Source: an archaeon (lineage in GTDB: Archaea > Thermoproteota > Nitrososphaeria > Nitrososphaerales > CADDZS01). Taken from it: a stretch of 8,927 nucleotides of DNA. The position numbers and the translations under genes are program-made. Positions 1 to 7,476 of this stretch are shown one piece after another. The stretch is from contig JAJYUX010000070.1 in the NCBI GenBank assembly GCA_021792315.1, positions 1 through 8,927 of the forward strand, in the 5' to 3' direction. Numbering within the stretch: the stretch's first letter is position 1; each line of letters starts with the position of its first letter. The notes under the pieces were generated by a model, which saw nothing but the letters and a program-made list of their open reading frames with translations, did not search any database and was not told the origin of the DNA.

Positions 1-366
1 AAGAGAGCGCTCCACGAGCTGGATTGTTCTTACGAAGGATTCGAGTGGATCGATTTCAAAGACGCGGAGCAGAGCGTTGTGAGCTTCATTCGCAAGGCAA
101 GGGGAGGTGAGGAGTTCCTAGTTTTCGTGTTCAACATGACACCAGTGCCACGTTACAATTATAGAGTTGGAGTGCCTAAAAGCGGATACTATAAGGAAAT
201 ACTGAACAGTGATGCGACCGATTATGGAGGAAGCGGGATTGGAAATTACGGTGGTGTGAATTCTGACGAAGTACAGTGGCATCAACGACAATACTCGATC
301 AATCTAACTCTTCCGCCGCTGGCCGTTGAAGTGTTCGAGTATACTCCAAAAGGGAAAGGAATGTGA
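1..366 (+). CDS. glgB: 1,4-α-glucan branching enzyme GlgB, C-terminal end (5' truncated by window)
   Basis: This is the 3' end of a branching enzyme gene. The enzyme cuts an α-1,4-glucan chain and rejoins the piece through an α-1,6 bond, making branched glycogen in the cytoplasm. The frame is open from base 1 and gives 121 residues before TGA at 364-366. It starts in the family-typical stretch with ALHELD and [23 protein letters not shown] follows at 130-177, then a REILNSD-like KEILNSD, SDEVQWH and the closing [13 protein letters not shown]. These match the C-terminal β-sandwich (α-amylase C domain) of GlgB proteins. The catalytic GH13 barrel and N-terminal CBM48 lie upstream, outside the window, so activity cannot be judged here. 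An internal GTG at 79 is not a start, because homology runs through it from base 1. The gene abuts glgE directly, as in known GlgE-pathway clusters, where GlgB branches the chains GlgE makes. Identity is firm; the extent is partial. Confidence 0.95.
   Translation, partial: KRALHELDCSYEGFEWIDFKDAEQSVVSFIRKARGGEEFLVFVFNMTPVPRYNYRVGVPKSGYYKEILNSDATDYGGSGIGNYGGVNSDEVQWHQRQYSINLTLPPLAVEVFEYTPKGKGM
351..360 (+). promoter_or_regulatory. Ribosome binding site for glgE
   Basis: The purine run AGGGAAAGGA lies inside the last codons of glgB. Its AAGGA core (356-360) ends six bases before the ATG at 367. It fixes the glgE start and shows that glgE is translated from the glgB message, with the glgB stop falling between this site and the start codon. 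Confidence 0.75.
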
Positions 367-2394
367 ATGCAACGCAACTATGGGCGTGAGAGCTCCCAAT
401 CGGCTAAGAAGAGCGGATCTCAAACCGGAGTCAGCAATTCAAATGAGAAGACCCTCAGGTTCATCGCAATAGAGAGCGTGGCACCACAGATCGACTGTGG
501 CAGATACCCGGTCAAGAGAATAATAGGAGATACGCTAAAAGTCCATGCAGACATCATAAAGCCGGGGCATGACAAAGTTTACGTCCTGTTGAAACATAGA
601 TTGGGAGGCGAAGCTCAGTGGAATCAAACACCAATGGTTTACTCTTATGATGACGACTGCTGGCACTCGAGTTTCCAATTGAAGGAATTAGGCACCTACG
701 AATACTGCATCGAAGCATCAACCGACCATTTTGCGACGCTACTTGAGGCTATAGAGAAGTGGGCCGCTCTGGGCGAAGACATTTCGGCTGACGTCGAGGA
801 GATACGGAAGATTCTTGAAGTCACGAAGAACAGTTCAACTTCTGACGAATTAGTATTGATTACCGACGTAGCTAGTGCAATTAATGGCAAGATGGACGTG
901 CCCAAACTTTTAGAAAAACTTGAGGACCCGGAGCTTGCAAGAATTGTGAACCAGCGGGTCAAAAAGATCGACATTGCTACTTCGCCGTTGTTCAGTGTAG
1001 TCGTAGATCCTCCCAAATCACAATTCTCGAGCTGGTATGAGATGTTTCACCGTTCACAAGGGGCCATTTCTGGAACAAGCGCGACTTTTCAGGACTGTGA
1101 GAAAAGACTGGATGACATAAGTCGAATGGGATTCGACGTGATCTATCTTCCGCCAATTCACCCTATTGGCACCACAAATCGCCGCGGGGCCAACAATGAA
1201 TTGATGGCTTCGCCCGGAGAACCTGGGAGTCCATGGGCAATTGGAAGTCTCGGAGGGGGTCATGATGCTGTAAACCGAGAGCTCGGAACACTTGACGATT
1301 TCAAACATTTTGTCTATGCAGCCAAACAAAAAGAGATTGATGTCGCCCTGGATCTTGCATTCCAATGTTCTCCCGATCATCCCTATGTGTGGCAACATCC
1401 CGAGTGGTTCCGACACAGAAAGGATGGAACTATTCGGTATGCGGAAAACCCACCAAAGAGGTACTACGATATTTATCCTCTAGATTTCGAAACGGAAAAA
1501 TGGCAGGAGCTATGGGAAGAACTTGCAAGGATTGTATTCTTCTGGATTCAAAACGGCGTACGAATCTTCAGGGTCGACAATCCTCACACGAAGCCAATAG
1601 GCTTTTGGGAGTGGTTGATTAAGAAAGTGAAGTCGCAACATCCTGACGTGATCTTTCTTGCTGAAGCATTCACGCGACCAAAGTCAATGAAATTGCTAGC
1701 TAAGGCAGGATTCACACAGTCATACACTTACTTCACGTGGAAGAACACAAAATACGAATTGACAGACTTTTTGAACGAATTCGTACTTTCGGATGTCTCT
1801 GAGTATTACAGAGGGAATTTCTTCACAAACACACCCGACATATTGCATGAATTCCTCCAGAAAGGAGGAAGAACTGCATTCCAAATTCGGCTAGTTCTCG
1901 CTGCAACACTTTCTTCCGTATATGGAATTTACAATGGATTCGAACTATGCGAAAATGAGGCCAAAGCTCCCGGATCAGAAGAATATGCCGGATCGGAAAA
2001 ATATCAATATAAAGTTTGGGACTGGAATAGGCCTGGGAACATCAAAGACTACATCGAGAGGGTGAACAAAATACGGAGAGAAAACCCCGCTCTTCACAAA
2101 ACAGCAAACTTGCGCCTATTCACTGCAAGTAACGAGCACATCTTATTCTACGGCAAGTGGACCGAGGACAAATCCAACGTCATCTTTGTAGCAGTGAATC
2201 TCGATCCATTCAACGCGCACGAATCGACAGTCTATTTGCCACTTTCCGAGCTTGGCCTGAGCTCTCAGGATTCGTATACCGTCAGAGACTTGATTTCGGG
2301 AAATGAATATCACTGGAAGGGGGAAGCAAACTACGTCAGATTAGATCCGCAGTATCAGCCTGCGCACATATTCAGTGTAGCACTAGAACATTGA
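367..2394 (+). CDS. glgE: α-1,4-glucan:maltose-1-phosphate maltosyltransferase GlgE
   Basis: GlgE (GH13_3) transfers maltosyl units from α-maltose-1-phosphate to the non-reducing end of α-1,4-glucan and releases phosphate; it is the polymerase of the GlgE pathway. The 675 residues are close to the usual 650-700. Order: a low-complexity N-terminal tail of about 28 residues, an N-terminal β-domain, a helical insert near 120-210 (domain S, the dimer region in studied GlgEs), the GH13 barrel from about 220 to 580, and a C-terminal β-domain. Signatures are YLPPIHPIG (260-268), GSPWAIGS (287-294), FQCSPDHP, and AENPPKRYYDIYP (359-370), whose N361, K364 and Y366 match phosphate-contacting residues in known GlgEs. 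The catalytic residues are present: nucleophile D404 in FRVDNPHTKP, acid/base E433 in FLAEAFTRP, and D491 in NTPDILHE. ATG 367 directly follows the glgB stop and has a good ribosome binding site. No truncation or missing residue was seen. Confidence 0.97.
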   Translation: MQRNYGRESSQSAKKSGSQTGVSNSNEKTLRFIAIESVAPQIDCGRYPVKRIIGDTLKVHADIIKPGHDKVYVLLKHRLGGEAQWNQTPMVYSYDDDCWHSSFQLKELGTYEYCIEASTDHFATLLEAIEKWAALGEDISADVEEIRKILEVTKNSSTSDELVLITDVASAINGKMDVPKLLEKLEDPELARIVNQRVKKIDIATSPLFSVVVDPPKSQFSSWYEMFHRSQGAISGTSATFQDCEKRLDDISRMGFDVIYLPPIHPIGTTNRRGANNELMASPGEPGSPWAIGSLGGGHDAVNRELGTLDDFKHFVYAAKQKEIDVALDLAFQCSPDHPYVWQHPEWFRHRKDGTIRYAENPPKRYYDIYPLDFETEKWQELWEELARIVFFWIQNGVRIFRVDNPHTKPIGFWEWLIKKVKSQHPDVIFLAEAFTRPKSMKLLAKAGFTQSYTYFTWKNTKYELTDFLNEFVLSDVSEYYRGNFFTNTPDILHEFLQKGGRTAFQIRLVLAATLSSVYGIYNGFELCENEAKAPGSEEYAGSEKYQYKVWDWNRPGNIKDYIERVNKIRRENPALHKTANLRLFTASNEHILFYGKWTEDKSNVIFVAVNLDPFNAHESTVYLPLSELGLSSQDSYTVRDLISGNEYHWKGEANYVRLDPQYQPAHIFSVALEH

Positions 2395-2395
2395 C

Positions 2396-2418
2396 AGGTG
2401 AACCACTATCATCTTTTT
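2396..2418 (+). terminator. Possible weak intrinsic terminator after glgE
   Basis: Two bases past the glgE stop there is a six-pair stem, AGGTGA (2396-2401) with TCATCT (2409-2414), containing one G·U pair. The loop has seven bases, and a run of five T ends at 2418. The stem is short and AT-rich, so it may not work as a terminator. The right arm overlaps the treY stop and last codons on the other strand. No T-run follows the hairpin in the treY direction, so it would not serve treY. Confidence 0.25.
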
Positions 2419-5279
2419 GAAAGTAGAGCAAAGGGGAACTGTGAAAACACCTCGCTAATCTTCAATATATTCTTGTTCTGCTTCGACTCCGTTTGAACTT
2501 CTTCGTGTGTAAACAGATTCTCGTATCGTCTTCCATTCATCGTCGGAAGCTCCAGCCATGTGTTCTTCCAAACAGGCCCCACTGGATACTGCTCGAGATC
2601 TACGACTCTCGACAGAAATCTAGGAACAACCACGATAATTTCTCTTCCCGCGTGCCTACGGGCGAAAGCGATGATATTGTCAGATAGCATTCCATTTGTC
2701 TTGATTGGTACGTAGTTTCCAAAGTTGAAAAGATCCTGATTGCTTCTTCGGAAGTTGAGAACTGACTTCAAAATGAACGTCTTAATCATTCCGTTCTTCT
2801 GACCTCGGAGCAAGCTTCTACATATCTCAGATCTGGAATCAAGTTTGATCTTTCGATTCAACTCTTCTAGCGTGTTCTGTTGAACCTCATAATCAACCGG
2901 TTGTCTGTTGTCAGGATCGACGAGTCTGAAATTCCATTTCTCGCAACCTTGGTAGATGTCAGGTACTCCAGGGCAGGTAAGTTTGAGCAAGAGCTGCGAA
3001 AGCGAGTTGTACCTTCCAAAGCCCGCTACTTTTCTCAACAGTTGATGAACTCCTTCGATAAACTGTTTGTTCGAATGGAAGTCCAGTACTTTGCAAACAA
3101 ATCGCTTTAGTGCCTCTTCGTAATCGGTATTTGGATTGATCCAGCTGGTACTCAGCTTCTGTTCCTTCGCAGCTTTCAACATAAAGCTCTGCAGTCGACT
3201 CTCCAACTCTGGCCTAATCCTTCCTTCACTGGTCTCAGGAAGCACGCTTATCAGAGACTGGTAGAACAGATACTCGTCATTTCGATTCGGCGCCCATTTG
3301 CCTCTGACTAGCGTTTTGTAGCCTCTGTTGATATTAGACCATTCTCTTAGAGCATCTATCCATTCTTCAACAAGTTCGGACAGCACATTTATTCTAGCGC
3401 GTGCATCTTCGCTCCTCTTCGTGTCGTGTGTCGATGTCGTAAGAAGGGCATGCGGCCAAAGTCTCTGAGTTTTCAGGTTAGCAGAGTGAAATTCATCGAG
3501 CTCGATTCCAAATTCCGAGGGAACGCAGCCCACCTCGTTCAGAGAAGCAAGCGGCCCGAACCTGTAGAACGCCGTATCTTCCATTCCCTTCGCAACCACG
3601 GTCGGAGTCAACTGCTGGAATCTATACGCAAATTCCTGGCTGAGAAGGTTGCGTTGACCATCACTATGCAGAAGCAGACTTTTCAACAGTTTGAAACTAT
3701 CACTTTTCACAGCGGATCTTCTATTCATCGCCTTGTCTAGTGCGCCAAGAATCATTTCCCTATCGCACTTTCGCAGTCCCCTGTTTTGCGATCTCCAATA
3801 AGTTCGATAGACTGGAAAGTGAGCAGCGGTCTGTTCAATGGCTGTTCGTAGTTCTTTCTTCCTCACATTGCGAAAATCCTCTTTTGGTTTGCATCTTAGC
3901 GCCAATTGAATTAGGCGTTCCACATCAGATTGCATGAATGCTTTTAGTATCCTGAGTTTGGATTCATAGGCAATTTGTTCAAAGGCCTTGCGTGACTTGA
4001 CAAATCTCTCGTACGCTTCAACTAGATCGCTTTCATTCTGAGTCTTGACGAACACTCCGTTCACTAGTCGGAGAAAGTCATAGCCAGTTGTACCCGAGAT
4101 CTTCCAGCCGTGGTGAAGATCTTCACCAGGAGTTAGTATCTTCTCAGCTACAATGTATCGATTCTTGTTAGTTTGGGAACCGGACTGAACATTCTCAGAT
4201 TTCGTTCCAAGGTTTCGAAGTCGTTCAAAATACTGCATAGGATCTCTGAGTCCATCCACGTGGTCGACTCTGAGAGCGTCGATCTTGCCATCTTTTAGCC
4301 ACTCCGTCAAAAGGGAATGAGACTCACGAAATACCGAGTCTCTTTCGGTTCGGAGCGCAACTAGGTCATTAATGTAGAAAAAGCGGCGATAATTCAATTT
4401 GGCAGATGCTTTTCGCCAGCATTCAAGTTCGTAATTCTGACTCGTCAGAAAATCATGGAACTCCTTCCACTTGCAGTCCCGTCGCACAAAATCATTGATA
4501 TCTTGAAACTCCTTCTTCAAAGAGTTTCTCAGGCCGTTACTTTCGGTAAGTGCACTAATCAAATCAGATTTGATCCTTTCTTCATCCTTCCCGGTGGAAT
4601 TGTTCGCCAAGGTTCTTTCCGAATTAATCAAGCAGATATCACGTAACACATGCGACACTCTTGACGAGATTTCAGGAGATTTCGTTCTTTCAAGAATACG
4701 TTTAAGCACAAAGCCGTACGACCTGATAGAAACAGGCATCATCGTCTCGTATAGTGCCAGGCAAATAGGTAGGCCGCTTGATGGAGCAGACGCAAGACGC
4801 AACGACCCAGATTCGATCTCCGTTTCAAGTGAACCTTGCAGAATTGGAAGAACAACGCGCCCTTTTTTTCCTGAATCGCTCTCCCAATCAATGTCGAAAA
4901 AGTCTGCATATTTCGAATCCAATCCATATTCCAGCACATCTAGCCAGTTCGAATTTTCCACATTTGCTGCCATATGATTCGGCACAATGTCCAAGAGCAA
5001 ACCCATCTTGTTCCTATGTAGCAAAGTCACGAAATCCTCGAATTCCTCAGGCACCGCAATTTGCGGATTGATTTCAGAGTGAGAGACGACATCGTAGCAG
5101 TGGGTGCTGTCTCTTCTTGCCCTCAAAAGAGGAGATGCGTAAATGTGGGCAATACCCAGTCTTCGCAAATACGGTATTATCTTTGCGGCGTCAGCTAGCC
5201 TGTATTTGCTGTTCAGCTGCAGTCTGTACGTTGCCACAGGGATTCGTGAAATCCCGGATTTACTTCTCGAAAATACCAC
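2409..5279 (-). CDS. treY: Maltooligosyltrehalose synthase TreY
   Basis: TreY (GH13_26) rearranges the reducing-end α-1,4 bond of a maltooligosaccharide into an α,α-1,1 bond, giving maltooligosyltrehalose, the step before TreZ releases trehalose. The 956 residues fall in the longer part of the family range (actinobacterial forms are nearer 770). The N-terminus IPVATYRLQL, then HIYASPLLRAR and THCYDV, is diagnostic. PNHMAAN lies at 100-106. The catalytic residues are visible: nucleophile D339 in DALRVDHVDGL, acid/base E379 in RYIVAEKIL, and D619 in TSTHDTKRSEDARAR. Also typical are GMEDTAFYRF, TCPGVPDIYQGCE and the closing FPFALL. The start is GTG at 5279; an in-frame TGA at 5283-5285 excludes any earlier start, and the next GTG would cut off the conserved IPVATYRL block. 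No good Shine-Dalgarno precedes it. The gene lies 24 bases after the debranching enzyme stop, so it probably depends on upstream translation. It converges on glgE across 14 bases. Confidence 0.97.
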   Translation of the reverse strand: MVFSRSKSGISRIPVATYRLQLNSKYRLADAAKIIPYLRRLGIAHIYASPLLRARRDSTHCYDVVSHSEINPQIAVPEEFEDFVTLLHRNKMGLLLDIVPNHMAANVENSNWLDVLEYGLDSKYADFFDIDWESDSGKKGRVVLPILQGSLETEIESGSLRLASAPSSGLPICLALYETMMPVSIRSYGFVLKRILERTKSPEISSRVSHVLRDICLINSERTLANNSTGKDEERIKSDLISALTESNGLRNSLKKEFQDINDFVRRDCKWKEFHDFLTSQNYELECWRKASAKLNYRRFFYINDLVALRTERDSVFRESHSLLTEWLKDGKIDALRVDHVDGLRDPMQYFERLRNLGTKSENVQSGSQTNKNRYIVAEKILTPGEDLHHGWKISGTTGYDFLRLVNGVFVKTQNESDLVEAYERFVKSRKAFEQIAYESKLRILKAFMQSDVERLIQLALRCKPKEDFRNVRKKELRTAIEQTAAHFPVYRTYWRSQNRGLRKCDREMILGALDKAMNRRSAVKSDSFKLLKSLLLHSDGQRNLLSQEFAYRFQQLTPTVVAKGMEDTAFYRFGPLASLNEVGCVPSEFGIELDEFHSANLKTQRLWPHALLTTSTHDTKRSEDARARINVLSELVEEWIDALREWSNINRGYKTLVRGKWAPNRNDEYLFYQSLISVLPETSEGRIRPELESRLQSFMLKAAKEQKLSTSWINPNTDYEEALKRFVCKVLDFHSNKQFIEGVHQLLRKVAGFGRYNSLSQLLLKLTCPGVPDIYQGCEKWNFRLVDPDNRQPVDYEVQQNTLEELNRKIKLDSRSEICRSLLRGQKNGMIKTFILKSVLNFRRSNQDLFNFGNYVPIKTNGMLSDNIIAFARRHAGREIIVVVPRFLSRVVDLEQYPVGPVWKNTWLELPTMNGRRYENLFTHEEVQTESKQNKNILKISEVFSQFPFALLSKR

Positions 5280-5303
5280 CCGTCAGCAATCTACAGCTAG
5301 TGC

Positions 5304-7418
5304 TTAGGGCATTCTCCGCATGATAACTACTGTTCTGCTTTCGAGAAGAAATGCACTCCCGCCTTTAACCTGCTTACCTTGGCTGGCCTCGCCAGCAAAA
5401 GTGTCGATCAAAACTTCCCATTTCTCCCCAACTCTTGGAACAGTGAATGGGACAAAACTTGGAGAGGCATTTAAGAGCACCAAAAGCGTATCATCGGCAA
5501 TTCTTTGCCCCTGCTCGTTGAATTCATACATGGCATCTCCAGACAAAATCATCCCGATGGTGTGTATCTTCGACTGGTACCATGCGGATTCTGTCATTTC
5601 ACTCCCGTTGGGTTGCAACCAAGTGACATCCTTCAGTTGTCCGAAAAGCTTCTTTCCCTGAAAGAAGCGCTTGCGCCGAAGCACCGGATGAGCCTTCCTG
5701 AAGTGAATTAGCTTTCTAGTGAATTCCAGCATGAATTTCGCATCATCCGACAAGTTCCAATTGAACCAACTTGTCTCGTTGTCTTGGCAGTATGCGTTGT
5801 TGTTCCCTCGTTGAGTACGCATTATTTCGTCTCCTCCCAGTATCATTGGTACACCTTGTGAGAGAAACAGTGTTGCCATGAAATTCCTCATTTGGCGCTG
5901 CCTTAATTCAACTACTTTAGCATCCATAGTAGTACCTTCCACGCCGCAATTCCAGCTTAGATTGTCGTCGGTACCGTCTCTGTTGTCTTCTTGGTTGAGC
6001 TCGTTGTGTTTTTGATTGTGGCTGACCAAATCCAGTAAAGTGAAACCGTCATGACATGTGACAAAATTGATGCTCGCGTGAGGACTGCGTGCATTGTCCT
6101 GATACAAATCGCTAGAACCGGTTAACCTGTAGGCCATTTCTGGAACTTGGCTCTCATCACCTCTCCAAAATCTCCTTATAGCGTCACGATATTTTCCGTT
6201 CCATTCCGCCCAGAGAGTCGGAAAATTTCCCACCTGATACCCGCCGGCCCCTAGGTCCCAAGGCTCGGCAATCAGTTTCACCTGCGAAATCACCGGATCC
6301 TGCTGTATCACCTCGAAAAAACTTGAGAGATGATCCACCTCGAAAAGTTCCCTCGCCAGAGTAGATGCAAGATCAAATCGAAAACCGTCCACATGCATCT
6401 CTTGCACCCAGTATCGAAGACTGTCCATTATCATCTGAAGAACCCTAGGGTGTCTCATATTGAGACTGTTTCCCGTACCAGTGAAATCCATGTAGTAGCG
6501 CTGGTTATCCGGGACGAGCCTGTAGTATGACGTATTGTCTATCCCCCGGAAGCTCAATGTTGGCCCCAAGTGATTTCCTTCCGCTGTGTGATTATACACC
6601 ACGTCAAGAATGACTTCAATCCCCGCTTTGTGAAGAGTCTTTACCATATCTTTGAACTCTGTCACTTGCTGACCCATCACGCCAGAGCTGGAATATCTGC
6701 TGTCTGGGGCAAAAAATCCAATAGTGTTGTATCCCCAGTAGTTCTTCAGGCCACTTTCTACGAGTCTCTTGTTGTCCACATGATGATGAATCGGCAGCAG
6801 TTCAATTGCGGTTATCCCAAGATCCTTCAGATATCTTATCATTTGGCTCGAGGCAAGACCAGAATAGGAGCCCCTCTTTCCATCAGGCACTTCGGAGTTC
6901 GAGTTTGTCATTCCTTTGACGTGCGCTTCGTAGATAATTGTCTCGTTCCAAGGTATCCTAAGAAGCGAGTCGCCCTCCCAGTCGTAAGCAGTATCGATTA
7001 CAACACATTTTGGTATGAAAGGACCCGACTCCCTCTCATCTAGTGAAAGATCAGCTTTCTGATCTCCAACCGAGTATCCGAACATCGAATCGTTCCATTG
7101 AACTGTACCTGCAATAGACTTCGCATAGGGGTCGATTAGAGCCTTGTTCTTGTTGAAACGAAGACCTCGTTCCGGCTCATGCGGCCCGTCGACTGAGTAG
7201 GCATAAAGCTGTCCAGGCAGAAGGTCTGGAAGGTAAGCATGCCATACATATCCTGTCCTCTCCTCGAATTGGATTCTTTCTCTAGGCGTAGAATGGTCTT
7301 TCGGGTCATATAGCAGGAGTTCTACGCCTGTCGCATTTTCTGAGAAGAGTGCAAAGTTGACGCCGCGCCCATCCCAAGTTGCGCCCAGAGGATACGGCTT
7401 CCCAGGCCACATTCTCAA
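5304..7418 (-). CDS. glgX: Glycogen debranching enzyme GlgX/TreX (isoamylase type)
   Basis: This GH13_11 enzyme hydrolyses α-1,6 branch points of glycogen or limit dextrins and frees linear chains. Next to treY, its likely job is the TreX role of supplying linear maltooligosaccharides to TreY. At 704 residues it matches TreX proteins (E. coli GlgX is about 657). An N-terminal CBM48 region opens with [20 protein letters not shown], and the GH13 barrel follows. Regions seen are [10 protein letters not shown], nucleophile D349 in [10 protein letters not shown], acid/base E385 in LIAEPWDLG and D457 in [10 protein letters not shown], then the family signature [20 protein letters not shown] and [12 protein letters not shown] chose TTG at 7418 because it yields MRMWPG, like the usual MRVWPG start; ATG at 7412 would shorten the protein by two residues. 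A TAG at 7428-7430 blocks earlier starts. The ribosome binding site is weak: AGGA lies 14 bases before TTG. Whether the enzyme prefers glycogen or phosphorylase-trimmed chains cannot be read from sequence. Confidence 0.95.
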   Translation of the reverse strand: MRMWPGKPYPLGATWDGRGVNFALFSENATGVELLLYDPKDHSTPRERIQFEERTGYVWHAYLPDLLPGQLYAYSVDGPHEPERGLRFNKNKALIDPYAKSIAGTVQWNDSMFGYSVGDQKADLSLDERESGPFIPKCVVIDTAYDWEGDSLLRIPWNETIIYEAHVKGMTNSNSEVPDGKRGSYSGLASSQMIRYLKDLGITAIELLPIHHHVDNKRLVESGLKNYWGYNTIGFFAPDSRYSSSGVMGQQVTEFKDMVKTLHKAGIEVILDVVYNHTAEGNHLGPTLSFRGIDNTSYYRLVPDNQRYYMDFTGTGNSLNMRHPRVLQMIMDSLRYWVQEMHVDGFRFDLASTLARELFEVDHLSSFFEVIQQDPVISQVKLIAEPWDLGAGGYQVGNFPTLWAEWNGKYRDAIRRFWRGDESQVPEMAYRLTGSSDLYQDNARSPHASINFVTCHDGFTLLDLVSHNQKHNELNQEDNRDGTDDNLSWNCGVEGTTMDAKVVELRQRQMRNFMATLFLSQGVPMILGGDEIMRTQRGNNNAYCQDNETSWFNWNLSDDAKFMLEFTRKLIHFRKAHPVLRRKRFFQGKKLFGQLKDVTWLQPNGSEMTESAWYQSKIHTIGMILSGDAMYEFNEQGQRIADDTLLVLLNASPSFVPFTVPRVGEKWEVLIDTFAGEASQGKQVKGGSAFLLESRTVVIMRRMP

Positions 7419-7476
7419 TGTAATACACTATTTCCTATAATTGTTCCGCATACAAGCCTTTGCCACAAGTTTCGAT

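Noticed and set aside
79..366. A separate 95-residue gene starting at GTG 79
   Set aside because: Branching enzyme homology continues in frame from base 1 across this codon, so it is the tail of glgB and not its own gene.
6570..7043. A 157-codon open frame on the plus strand inside glgX/treX
   Set aside because: It lies wholly within a strongly conserved GH13 gene on the other strand, resembles no family I know, and has no supporting ribosome site. The same holds for the other antisense frames in glgE, treY and mak.
7419..7476. A promoter for glgX/treX in the 58-base gap after mak
   Set aside because: On the minus strand TTGTGG and ATTATA resemble -35 and -10 boxes, but they are about 21 bases apart, too far for a standard σ70-type promoter. 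No other convincing pair is present.
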